64,000 nucleotides of DNA from Saposhnikovia divaricata (lineage: Eukaryota > Streptophyta > Magnoliopsida > Apiales > Apiaceae), in assembly GCA_036435485.1 (NCBI GenBank), contig CM071601.1:183866939-183930938 (forward strand), written 5' to 3'. A program made the position numbers and the translations under genes. Below are positions 1-10,537 of the stretch, one piece after another. A model generated the notes under the pieces. It had not been told where the DNA came from. It ran no database searches and saw nothing but the letters and a program-made list of their open reading frames with translations. Position 1 is the first letter of the stretch; each line of letters begins with the position of its first letter.

Positions 1-407
1 ACCATGCCCATATAGGTACTAGAATCCACTTTCTTTCCTTTAGGATCCAAGTCCAGCTTGGTTGCAGTAGAGATAGGTGTCTTGGCAGGTGGTGCATCTT
101 CCAAGTTGAACTTTTTGAGAAGTTCCTTGACATATTTCTCTTGGCAAATGAAGATGCCATCAACCTTTTGATGAATTTGTAAACCTAGGAAAAATGACAG
201 TTCTCCCATCATACTCATCTCATATTTGTTCCTCATAAGAGATGAAAATTTTTCACACAGTTTCTCATTTATAGAACCAAAGATTATGTCATTAACATAG
301 ATCTGCACCTGAATGATGTCTTTGCCATGATGCTTGTAGAACAGTGTCTTATCCACAACACCTCTTACAAATTGATTCTCCAGCAGAAAGGTAGAGAGAG
401 TATCATA
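1..407 (-). pseudogene. Reverse transcriptase continuation with altered YVDD box
   Basis: After the TAG at 408-410 the same frame stays open to the window edge and keeps copia RT features (YKHHGKDIIQVQIYV, then FFLGLQI). The metal-binding YVDD box at 288-299 reads Tyr-Val-Asn-Asp, so the first catalytic aspartate is lost. RNase H would lie to the left of position 1. Confidence 0.85.
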
Positions 408-1979
408 CTAAGCTCTAGGGGCTTGCTTCAATCCATAAAGTGCCTTGAACAGTTTGTAGACAGAGTCATACAATTCAGCATTTTCAAATCCAGGTGGCTG
501 TTCAACGTACACTTCCTCCTCTAGCTCTCCATTGAGAAAAGCTTTTTTGACATCCATTTGGAACACTTTGAAGTTACAGTATGTAACATAGGCTAGGAAA
601 ATTCTTATGGCTTCAAGTCTGGCAACAGGTGCAAATGTTTCATCATAGTCTATTCCTTCATGTTGACAGTATCCTTTGGCCACTAGTCTTGCTTTGTTCC
701 TTGTCACGTTTCCACCTTCATCCAGTTTGTTTTTGAAGACCCACTTTGTGTCAACAACTGATTTCCCTTTAGGTCTAGGGACTAGATTCCATACATTATT
801 TCTTTCAATTTGGTTGAGCTCTTCTTGCATGGCTATCACCCAATCTGAATCCAACAATGCTTCATCAATTGACTTTGGCTCAGTTTGAGATAGAAAGCAA
901 GAGAACATGCTGTCAGCAGAAACATTTCTCCTTGTCCTTATACCAGTAGTGGGATCACCAATGATTAGATTACTGGTGTGATTTCTGTTCCACTTAGTGG
1001 TTCTAGGCAAGCTTCTTTCTTGATCTACTTGATCAGTTCCTATTTGAGGAGTTGATTCTCCACCATTGATGGTTTCTCCTTCATGTTCTTCAACATATCC
1101 AGACTCATTCTCATTCTGATGATTTGGAGTTATTATTTTAGACTGAGCTGGAGTTTGAGTAACATAATTGGTGTTGACAGCATCTCTTCCAAACTCAATG
1201 GACTGAGTGCAAGTAGGTTCATCGGCAACAACTTCTTCTTCCTCAAAGTAACCTTGATTTTCAAATCTAAGAGGCTCCATTTGACCATCCTCTTGTAATC
1301 CAGGGAACTTGGTTTCATCAAATGTGACATTTACACTTTCTTCAATGACTTTATGATCAATTACATAGACTCTGTACGTAGTCCTTTCCAGTCCATATCC
1401 CATGAAAATGCCTTCATAAGCTTTAGCATCAAACTTTCCTTTCCTTTCATGGTTGTCAATCATCATGAAACACTTACTCCCAAATACATGAAAGTATTTG
1501 ACAGTTGGTTTCTTTCCTATTAGCAGATAGTAAGGAGTGTTTCCATGAGTCTTGTTGATCAAGGTTCTGTTCTGTGTGTAGCAAGCTGTATTAATAGCTT
1601 CTGCCCAGAAATATGTTGGTAATTTAGAATCATTCAACATAGTTCTCGCAGCTTCAATAAGAGTTCTATTCTTCCTTTCTACAACTCCATTTTGTTGTGG
1701 TGTCCTGGCAGTAGAGAATTGTTGGACAATGCCTTCTTCCTTGCAGAAGTTTCCCAATGTGGCATTTCTGAACTCAGTACCATTGTCACTTCTCAGATAT
1801 TGAATTTTTGCATTCGGGGTTCTATCAAGAACTCTTATGTGATCAATGATTTCTTGAGCAGCTTCGTCCTTTGTCTCTAAGAACTTTACCCAAGTGTACC
1901 TTGAGTAATCATCCACCATTACCAGGGCATATCTCTTTCTTGCAAGAGATTGAACATTTACTGGACCAAGCAAATTCAT
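408..1979 (-). pseudogene. Copia integrase core and start of reverse transcriptase
   Basis: The integrase catalytic core shows the DDE residues in MVDDYSRYTW, LRSDNGTEF and PQQNGVVERKNRTL. A variable acidic linker follows, then the copia reverse transcriptase, recognised by WVFKNKLDEGGNVTRNKARL, KGYCQHEGIDYDETFAPVAR and AFLNGELEEEVYVEQPPGF. The frame stops with TAG at 408-410 in the motif LKQAPRA(W)YDTL, where a Trp codon is expected. This is a point nonsense mutation. Confidence 0.92.
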
Positions 1980-1984
1980 ATGAA

Positions 1985-2632
1985 TTAATTGAGTGGCTCA
2001 GTGTTGGTATTCACTTGCTTTGACTTGTGCACTGATCTTTTCAATTTACCCATTTGACAATCCTCGCACAATCCTTCTTGACAGAATTCCTGTTGAGGTA
2101 GTCCTCTCACCAAATCCGTCTTCATCAGAATATTCATATTCTTGAAATTGAGATGGGAGAGCTTCTTGTGCCATAGCATGCTTTCACCAACTGATGCTTT
2201 AGTGTAAAAACAGTAAGCCTTGTCTTTCTTCACAGAATTTAAGTCTGCAACAAACAAGCTTCCTTTCCTGACTCCTTTCAAGGAGAGTCTTCCATCCTTC
2301 TTATGATAGATATTGCAAACCATCATATCAAAGTCAACCTTAAATCCCTTGTCACTCAGCTGGCTAACACTGAGTAGGTTATGCTTCAATCCATCTACAA
2401 GAGCAATGTCTTCAATGACAACATTTCCACTTTACAAACAACCATATCACACAGTGTATTCTTTGCTGTTGTCTCCAAAAGTTATGATTGGGCCGGCTTT
2501 CTCCACAAAATGTGATAGCAGGGCTATATCACCTATCATGTGTCTAGAACATCCACTATCGATGAACCACATGACTCGCTTATTCTTTTTGCCCTGTAAA
2601 ACAGATGATTTTAATTTGCATCTGGTACCCAA
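1985..2632 (-). pseudogene. Copia protease and GAG-pre-integrase domain
   Basis: The aspartic protease motif appears as MWFIDSGCSRHMIGD, with D-S-G as the active triad. Two in-frame stops follow, a TGA near 2447 and a TAA about 15 bp on. The GAG-pre-integrase domain then resumes in the same frame with HNLLSVSQL, WHKKLSHLNF and a CX2C pair (LCEDCQMGK), the HHCC zinc site of the integrase N-terminus. The frame ends at 1985; one base appears to be missing before the integrase core, which continues in another frame. Confidence 0.85.
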
Positions 2633-3093
2633 ACTCTGTTGGGTCCTGCAGTTACAGCATTATTATTCATATCATTCTGTTTCACATTTGAATCAACACT
2701 AGAATCCTCTTGTTTGACTTCTTTCACAGTCCACTTAGGCTTAGAGTTAGACTTTGTCTTTCTCTTGGTGGATGTTACCTTTTTACCAACATAGGCAGGC
2801 TTAGAAGTCTCAGCAGTTTGCATATAGGAACATCTTTCAGTAGACATAATAGGCAAATTGAAACAAGTACTCATAACAACAATCTTGCATGGCATACAGT
2901 CAATATTATTACAGACGTCCACTTCTCTTTGCATGATGGGGGTTCTATGTAAGTTACCACTAACATTGGTCGCATTAACCTTGTTCTTGTTGGGTTTCTT
3001 ACAAACAAATGTTAAATGTTGAGATGAGCCGCAATTATTGCAAAGCTTCCTAGGAGCGTTTTTAACATGAGCATAGCCATTCTTCTTGTCAAT
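2611..3093 (-). pseudogene. Gag-protease linker with a second zinc knuckle
   Basis: This stretch continues the Gag frame past the TGA. It contains a second CX2CX4HX4C knuckle (CNNCGSSQHLTFVC, about 3005-3048) and a Lys/Ser-rich linker. It ends at VWVPDAN, the WVP motif that normally comes just before the copia protease. A TAA then closes the frame, and the protease continues in another frame, so there is a frameshift between about 2611 and 2632. Confidence 0.75.
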
Positions 3094-5220
3094 TCATAAC
3101 TTTCCATTCCTATTCTTAGGCTTGTAGGCATTTGCCTTGATAGTATGTTCTGAATTTGCTGTCGAGCTACCTTTGACAGTACCTTTCTTTCCCTCTGTCT
3201 TGACAGCAGGTTTGAAAGTTACTGTCTTGGGTTCTCTCTTGACAGTATCTTTTAAAGTTTCTGTCATATTTTTGTTGACAGCTACTTTAGAACATTCTGT
3301 CTGATTTCTTGGCAAAGTTTCTATCATGGGAGACTTGACAATATCTTTCCCTTCATCTAGTGTGCTATCAACGCACTCATCCTCATCAAGAAGCTCTTGT
3401 TTGATGAACAGGGAGGTTTCATCAAAATTGGCTTGAAGATTTTTGAAAATCGGTTTGTAAACTCTTTTGAGAATATGAGGTTTGACAGCATCACTATCAT
3501 CAAGAGCAATTGCCTTTCCATGCCTCCTACCATACTCGAAGCCTATACCTATCTTTTGATTCACAGTGTGATTATCATGATATTCCTGGACTAACTTAGA
3601 AGAGTTTCTAAATGCTTTGAGTTTAAACTCATTTTCTGCAATTTGATTCCTGAGAAATTCTTCTATTTCCTTAGCACAGACAATATCATTTTTCAATCTA
3701 GTATTCTCTTGAGCTAACGAATCAAGAGGACTGGTTCTAAGCAATAACATTTCATTTTCAGATTTGAGAGTTTCATTTTGTTTAGTTAACTTAGCAATTT
3801 CTTTGTGAGCAACAGATAAACTAACATGAATGTTAAACATCTCAGCACTTAAATCTTCAATGGTATGCTTGTATTCAGTTTTAGACATATCAAGTAAGAC
3901 TAGAGATGGTACCTGAGTTGAGGAACTAGAAGCTTCATCATCAGATTTAGCCATGAGGGCCAAGTTTACAAACTCTTCTTCTTCCTCATCTTCAGAATCA
4001 TCCCAGCATTTTCCTTCAGCCACATAAGCTTTACCTTGATTCCTCTTAAACTGATTTCCAGATCCTTTTCCTTGGTTCTGTTTTGGTCTTCTGCATTCAG
4101 TAGCAAAATGACCTAACTCATTGCAGTTGTAGCACCTGAACTTCGACCTATCCACCATCTCGGTCTTGTATCCACCTCTCGTGGCACCACCAGCAGCTTT
4201 TGAAAAACTCCCCTTGTTGAACTTAGATGTTTGACCCTGTGGCTTGTATGACTTGTCCCTTCTGAACTTGATGTTCTTGAATCTCTTAGCCATATAAGCC
4301 ATGGTTGGATTATCCATGCTTTCAATCTCTTCTATTGTGTAGAAGTCTTCATCTTGAACGTCTTTGAGCTGCAGAACCACCTTCTCCTCGTCATCCAACA
4401 CCTCTTCAATCTTCAATGGAGGTACTTGTGTTTGTTGTGAACTTTGTGAGGATTCACTTGGACAAGTTACTTGTGGTTCATGAGCTACAAGGGCTCCTAA
4501 CATGTTTGCCAACTTTCCTTTGGTTCCAGTTTGAATAGCTCTCTTTTGAAAGAGTTCGAGTTCGTATGATTTGAGCACGCCATAAAGAGTTTCTAGAGAG
4601 ACATCGCTCAAGTTTCTTCCTTCTCTTATGGCTGTGACTTTGTGCTCAAGATGCTCACGGAGAGTGAGTATAAATTTGATGTTGATCTCCTTTCTATCAT
4701 AGAACTTCCCATGAATTTGTAACTCAGCTATTAGCTTACTGAACCTTTCAAACATGTGTGTGAGTTCTTCGCTTGGCTTGGCCATGAAGGCTTCATATTG
4801 TGATACAAGGATTTGCCTTTGATTTTCTCGGACCTCTTCACTTCCTTCACATAGCAGCTCTATCTTACTCCACATCTCTTTTATAGATGAACATCCGATG
4901 ACATTACCACACATGGCTTTGTCTAAAGTGAGAGAGTCGAGCAAGATAAGTTGTAAGTAGTCATCCAAGGCTACTTTCTCCTTTTCAGTCTCTGTGTATT
5001 CTGAAGGCCTCTTGGCAACCCAATGGGCTGGAATGACTTCGTCATTTACAGTAGCAGCAGCTACTTCCTTTTGAGGAATGAAGGGGCCGTTCTCAAGGAT
5101 TCCCAAGTATAGTGGATGGGCATCTTTGATAGATAACAAGATCTTTCTTTTCCAGAAATTGTAGTTCTCTTTATCAAAGACTGGAATCTTGATACCACTT
5201 GACTTCTGAACACTCGTCAT
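3094..5220 (-). CDS. gag: Copia Gag polyprotein, 708 aa, ended by a TGA
   Basis: Nucleocapsid precursor of the copia element. The N-terminal half is a retrotransposon Gag domain (UBN2-like), beginning with IKIPVFDKENYNFWKRKIL. A zinc knuckle of the CX2CX4HX4C type, CYNCNELGHFATEC, lies at about residues 362-375. A long coiled-coil-like, Lys/Glu-rich tail follows. The start is the first ATG after the primer site, 28 bp away. The TGA at 3094-3096 looks like a mutation, because the same frame stays open for about 480 bp beyond it and carries a second knuckle. Gag is long for the family, mainly through this tail. Confidence 0.9.
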   Translation of the reverse strand: MTSVQKSSGIKIPVFDKENYNFWKRKILLSIKDAHPLYLGILENGPFIPQKEVAAATVNDEVIPAHWVAKRPSEYTETEKEKVALDDYLQLILLDSLTLDKAMCGNVIGCSSIKEMWSKIELLCEGSEEVRENQRQILVSQYEAFMAKPSEELTHMFERFSKLIAELQIHGKFYDRKEINIKFILTLREHLEHKVTAIREGRNLSDVSLETLYGVLKSYELELFQKRAIQTGTKGKLANMLGALVAHEPQVTCPSESSQSSQQTQVPPLKIEEVLDDEEKVVLQLKDVQDEDFYTIEEIESMDNPTMAYMAKRFKNIKFRRDKSYKPQGQTSKFNKGSFSKAAGGATRGGYKTEMVDRSKFRCYNCNELGHFATECRRPKQNQGKGSGNQFKRNQGKAYVAEGKCWDDSEDEEEEEFVNLALMAKSDDEASSSSTQVPSLVLLDMSKTEYKHTIEDLSAEMFNIHVSLSVAHKEIAKLTKQNETLKSENEMLLLRTSPLDSLAQENTRLKNDIVCAKEIEEFLRNQIAENEFKLKAFRNSSKLVQEYHDNHTVNQKIGIGFEYGRRHGKAIALDDSDAVKPHILKRVYKPIFKNLQANFDETSLFIKQELLDEDECVDSTLDEGKDIVKSPMIETLPRNQTECSKVAVNKNMTETLKDTVKREPKTVTFKPAVKTEGKKGTVKGSSTANSEHTIKANAYKPKNRNGKL

Positions 5221-5248
5221 GATCTTCAGATTTGTATATCAATCTGTC

Positions 5249-5260
5249 GCTCTGATACCA
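5249..5260 (-). other. Primer binding site, initiator Met tRNA
   Basis: The minus strand reads TGGTATCAGAGC, the standard plant copia primer site complementary to the 3' end of initiator methionine tRNA. It lies two bases inside the LTR and 28 bases upstream of the Gag ATG. Confidence 0.92.
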
Positions 5261-5262
5261 GT

Positions 5263-6302
5263 TGTTGGTCCCGGAGTATATTGCAGAAGGGGGGGTTGAA
5301 TGCAATATAGATAATTTCAAATCTTTAGCTCAACAACAATGATAAAGATTTCAAACTATCTAGATAAGAATTGCAAACACAAGTAGTAATTCAAGATGTT
5401 CTCACAAAATAAATATTTTATTTATTTTGTAATGTGTTTCTACAACCTCGAGAAAACTGGTTTTCTCAAGCTTCGACTTCTTGAAGGAAATCACTACAGA
5501 AAGAATGAGAGATGTGTCTCTATATAGACTAATCTTTCTCTAACATCTCAGTCACATGGGTCGCGGAGCTGTTGTCATTTTCAAGTGGCAGCTCCTCACA
5601 AGTTGCCCACCCATGTGACCTTTCCTAAAATGCTATACAAACAGAGTTATCTTTAAGCATAAGGCATTCTGGGTTCTTTATAAAATTAGCTATAACAATT
5701 CTAGTAGATGCAGACTTGTCATACTCTTGAATTGTCGAGCCTCGTCTTGTGATCTCTCAAGCTTTTGTCGTAGTCTTGCAGGTCTGCTACAATCTTTGAC
5801 GAAATGCAACAAATCTATTTCTCGAACATCTAAACTGTCACGGGGGTTTGATTGAGATAAAATTCCCAAATCAAATAATTCAGTGAGACGGTAACCCTTG
5901 TCGCCAAGTTTGCTGTCATAGGAATATTTAGTAGTTGACAGTATGAGCTCCCGCCAATGTTGATGTCGGAACTCCAAACTTGCTGTCAAGTGTGAGAATG
6001 TTGTTGTCCCCTGCTGTTGCTGTCAAATGAAACTTGCTGTCGTGACCTTGCAACATGCAGTCTTCTTGTAACGTTACCATCAATGCATTGACAGTAACTT
6101 TATTATTGCTGTCGAACTGATGTATTCTCTTGAGGCTTGAACATATCAATGAACTTCTTCCAAGATAAATACTTATTACATTTCAGCAATTATTTGATTA
6201 CAAGAACACACTCTGGCTGTGACAGTATGTTCTACTTAGCCTATACAAATAAACTAAGTACTAGTTAAGTTGTCTCTACGCTATCACCCATAAATCGTAA
6301 CA
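5263..6302 (-). repeat. 5' LTR of the copia element
   Basis: On the plus strand the block begins TGTTGG at 5263, two bases from the primer binding site, and ends GTAACA at 6302. On the element strand it therefore runs TGTTAC...CCAACA, the TG...CA inverted ends expected of an LTR, about 1040 bp long. A TATA motif lies at about 5520-5527. The inner border is firm because of the primer site. The outer border is inferred from the inverted ends and from the change to foreign Gag sequence just beyond it. The second LTR is not in the window, so identity and age cannot be judged. Confidence 0.8.
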
Positions 6303-7093
6303 TCATCAGAGTTCATGGGATAGATACTTTATGTAAAGAAGCCTGGAATGAAGGAAAGAAAAAGTTAGAGATTGATAGTGAGGTTGTTTCAGATAGTGAA
6401 TCAACGAATACTGAGCATCCGTTGAAAGATGATACCTCAACGGATGAGAAGTATATGTTGAAGGTTAAGTCTGTAAGTAAGAAAACCTTAGACAAATTGA
6501 ACAAACAATATGGAACTGTCAACAAGAACTTTGTAAGTAGAGGGAGTAACAATTCTAAAAAGGTTGAAAAGGCTAACATAGGTCACTTGTCTAACAAGCA
6601 ATTGAAATACAAGTTAGAAAATATTGATATCAAGGCTGAGGTTAAAAAGAAGAGTATTAGAAATGAAAAAGTAGGGATTAACAAACACAACAACTACACA
6701 CCTGATAAATAGCTCCCAGAAAAATTTGTGTTAGTAGTGTTAATCATATGTCTACTAATTGCAATGTTTGTACAAAATGCTCATGCATCATCTCAATATG
6801 CCAACATGCCATTGTTCAGAATCCTTATTTACAATACTTTTAATGTGCCCCAAATGTCACAAAATATGCATGGATTGAATATTATGCATGCTCAAGCAAT
6901 GCCAAATTTAGCATTTAGTTTTTATCCAACTGAGCAAGTTACAAACCCTGTTTTTCAAAGACCAACATCAAGAGCGAAGAACTCTTGGTACAAAAAGGTA
7001 TGAAAAATAAGAAAAAGGCTAACAAGGTAGGAGCCAAAGAAACTTGGGTACCAAAATCAACTTGATTTGATTTTGTTGTGTGCAGAAAAAAAT
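6303..7093 (+). pseudogene. Fragment of a second copia Gag, opposite orientation
   Basis: A plus-strand frame is open from about 6308 to 6712. It starts LCKEAWNEGKKKLEID and carries GHLSNKQLKYKLE, typical of the C-terminal Gag region of plant copia elements. Beyond the stop a decayed knuckle (ICVSSVNHMSTNC) and a VGAKETWVPKST motif mark the approach to the protease. Open pieces at 6422-6712 and 6728-7003 belong to this remnant. It is the site into which the minus-strand copia element jumped; its 5' half should resume beyond the left end of the window. Confidence 0.7.
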
Positions 7094-7297
7094 GGAGACC
7101 GGAATCTCTATCCCCTTTTCCATATCTCCTTCTGTGTCCCCTGCTCTTTTAGTATTAAAAGAGTGTCCCGGGCGGGATCATTTTAAGAAAATTAAAAATA
7201 AAAATATTATTTTCATTAAAATGGGTTCCGTCAAGGGCACTCTTTTAATTCTAAAAAAAGTAGGGAACATAGAGAAGGGGACTGAGGATCCCTACTC
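7094..7297. mobile_element. Small foldback/MITE-like element
   Basis: The two ends form an imperfect inverted repeat of about 60 bp. The left arm contains CTCTATCCCCTT and TATTAAAAGAGTG; the right arm contains AAGGGGACTGAG and CACTCTTTTAATT. It is flanked on both sides by aaaaaaat, a possible 8-bp target duplication, which would suit an hAT-type MITE, but a run of A is weak evidence. It interrupts the copia fragment just after its WVP motif. Confidence 0.5.
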
Positions 7298-9300
7298 AAA
7301 AAAATAATCTATGATACCTGAATAGTGGTTATTCTAGACACTCTAACTTACTAAAAACAATCAATTATGATAGTAATCTAGATCTCAACGCATGATCAAA
7401 ACTACTACATTTCCAATAAACTTTCAACAATCCACACCATTCTTCTCCTATTATGTTCCCTTTTGAACTACTCCTTTTAATTATTAAGAAGTTTAAATAT
7501 TTAAAACATTCTGTATTCAAATTTAAACATTTGCTGCATTATATAATGAGCCCGTTACAATATGATGACCAAAGATTTTCCCTATTTTCAAATAGGTAGC
7601 TGTAGTTAAGATTTTACAAATTAGTGGTTAAATTTTATTTTCATTGTACAAAATTGTAACCCTCCGTAGTTAACAGATTTCATTTCTTAAACCCAGCCAT
7701 TTGGATAATGGGGAGTTTTCTATTTATATTTTATAATTGTTTGTGTTATAAAAGACATACATTAAAAATATTAAATTAACTTTTCATTTAATACAATTTG
7801 GGATTTACACAATAAAATTTTGTATATAAAGCACTATTTATCATTTATGTAGTTGTGATTCTGTGATGCGCAAATTACTATATTTCTCAAAATTTGAAAA
7901 TAAAGAAAAAATTAATTCAAAATATAAATGAGAGAACACATGATTCACAGAATCGTACATACATTTAATAAAAATGATCTAAGTTTATATCCATGTAATG
8001 GTTGTAAATTAACTTGTGGGGAAGAAATTATTTTAATAATACATAATTTATCTTAATTTAACTCACAACATATATTTGTTATTTAATAAATTTGTCCTTT
8101 CTAAATGTTTGTTTCGATCATATTTTTACCTTTACGATTCGACTTTTTAATTAATGTTAATTAAAAAACACCTACTCGAATTAGGAAAAAAAAACAATAT
8201 CTACTTGAATCCCACATATTTTACATATATAAACCTGTATAATACATAATATAATATAATATATTATATAAACACTACTTCATCTTATTTATAATATAAT
8301 ATAATATAATTTATTTTAATATAAATATTATATCGTGAAAAAAAATATTTTATTACATTATAAAATATAATGTATTTAATCAATTTAAAAATATATAAAA
8401 TAATTTTATAAGTTGAAATTTTAAAAATATGTATTGCATATGAGATAAGTCGTGAAAGTCAAGTGGGTATTTTATAAGAAACAACAATTAAAATTTAAAT
8501 TGTAAAGATAAAAAAGTGATCTAAAAAACAAATTTACAAAAAGGATTAATTTTTTAAACAACAAATTACATGTTTTTAGTTAAATCAAATTATGTACGAT
8601 AAAATAAATTTTTTCTTCAACTAATGCCAACTTAATTAACAATTTATGAGTGGGAATAAACTAGACCACTTATGTGATGGGAATCATGTTTTCTCCAATT
8701 TATATTTTAAAATTTGAGAAATGATAATTTGTCCATCACACTCTTTTTTTTTTTGAAAAGGTTGTCCATCACACTCTTAATTACACAAATGGTTAGTTTG
8801 TATACAAATTTTTTTTATGTAGATCTCCATCGTATTTTATAAAATTTCATATTTAATATTCTTGATGTATATTTTTTAAAATACAAATAAGTTTTAATTT
8901 AAAAATAAAAAAACTTAACCAATTATCCAAACAGCTTGAGTTTAAAAAAGGAAGAAAATGAAGTTAAAAATGAAGTATGTTAACTCCATTTGTGGATTTA
9001 ACGGAGGATCACTATTTTGACTAGTGAAAATAACATATAACTACCACTATTTTGCATAGTGAAAATAAAATATAGCAACTATTTTGCAAAATCTTAATTC
9101 CAGTCACCTTTATGAAAATTGGGATTAACTTTGACCACCATATTGCAACCGAATCTAATATGATTGACATCCGGAGAAGGGAATAAACAGAAATGTGAAA
9201 TAAATACTCTAGACTCCAGAAAAGAGACGGAAAATGTGCATGCAAGCAGCACAGTTCCGCTTCCACCCACCTCCACACTATTTATTTCAGCCGAATTTTT
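7298..9300. other. AT-rich intergenic spacer
   Basis: No credible gene is seen. The stretch is strongly AT-rich with many short homopolymers. One 17-bp direct repeat (ttgtccatcacactctt) is separated by a poly-T run near 8730-8780. Short open frames near 9021-9278 lack any family resemblance. Confidence 0.6.
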
Positions 9301-9568
9301 TTTAAAAAAAGTCGGAGAACTATAATAAAATACGATATTGCACTACACAAGAACATTATACATGGTATATTAATCCAATGATTTTCATGTGCAAAGCTTC
9401 ACACAGTTACACTAAAAGGTTAACTGAACTACAACAGGTATCATATATTAACTCCTCTCTGCAGTGAATAGTGAATACCTCAAAGAAAGTAAACAATTTC
9501 CTGTTTCTCTCTTATCAAGGTATTATAGTCCTTCAAACACTACTACAAATTGTGCAAGGGATCTACAC

Positions 9569-10461
9569 TCAGTCTTCCCTATCTGAATTGGACGAGGAAG
9601 AAGATGATGATGATGCAAGCCCCTTTCCCTTTTTATCAGCAGGTGCTGTTTGATCCATTTCTGCACTTCTCTCAGCATTTGGCTTTTGCAGAAGTTGAAG
9701 TTGTTCTTGCAGAACCTGTTAAATAAAAGCATTGAATCACTGTTTTCCAGCCAAACTATACCAAAGTTTAATGCAGAATTTACCGAATTAAGATTATTAA
9801 ATATCAACCTGATTGAACATTTAGTATTTCACTTTGTCAGCTCAACATAAGCCAGAAAAAGTTAACGGTCAGTATACGGGAATCAACAAGATATTTTAAG
9901 AGCTTAATAAACAACTTTAACATCTTTTGGATAAATAAATTTTAATGATAGGACAGATAGTAGGTATAACAATGGCAATTAACAGTGAATGGGAGTGATT
10001 GATGACCAGAGAATTTCTTGAATGGCCTCTCTTAATTGTCTGAGGACTAGAACGATAAATATAAGTGTGCAACCTATAAAAAAGAGAGGCTTGAAAATTA
10101 GATATAGCTAGAGTGAAAACTAAAACTTTACAAGAGAATCTCTCTGCAATTTCTATTTAGAGTATATGAATATAATGTAATCTTTAGAGAAAACGAGGAG
10201 AGACTTAGGTGAGTATAATATCTAAGATGAAGATATAAATAAATTGATGGAAGACAAAGTGTCAAAAGTAGACGGTATGTGGGTGTTTAGGGATGGCAAA
10301 AAAATCCGATCCGACGGATACCCGATCCGAAACCCGAAATTTTGGATAACCCGAACCCGATTTTTTGGATTTGGATTTGGATTTGATTTTCATACTCGAA
10401 AATTTTTGGATTTGGATATTATGAAACCCGATCCGAAGCCGAAACCCGGAAAAAAAACCCG

Positions 10462-10537
<76 letters not shown>

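Larger units (their letters stand above)
1..6302 (-). mobile_element. Ty1/copia LTR retrotransposon, decayed, 3' part outside the window
   Basis: Read on the minus strand the order is 5' LTR, primer binding site, Gag, protease, GAG-pre-integrase, integrase, reverse transcriptase. This is the copia order, with integrase before reverse transcriptase. The RT tail, RNase H and the 3' LTR lie beyond position 1. The copy cannot be active: there are in-frame stops at 3094-3096, near 2447 and 2430, and at 408-410, frameshifts near 2620 and 1983, and a changed RT active site. It sits inside another copia remnant of opposite orientation (6303-7080). Bases 6303-6307 (tcatc) would be one copy of a 5-bp target duplication, but the partner is outside the window. 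Confidence 0.93.

Noticed and set aside
9021..9278. 85-aa minus-strand frame downstream of HRD1
   Set aside because: No family resemblance, overlapping frames in the same strand, and AT-rich context; it may include HRD1 3' UTR.
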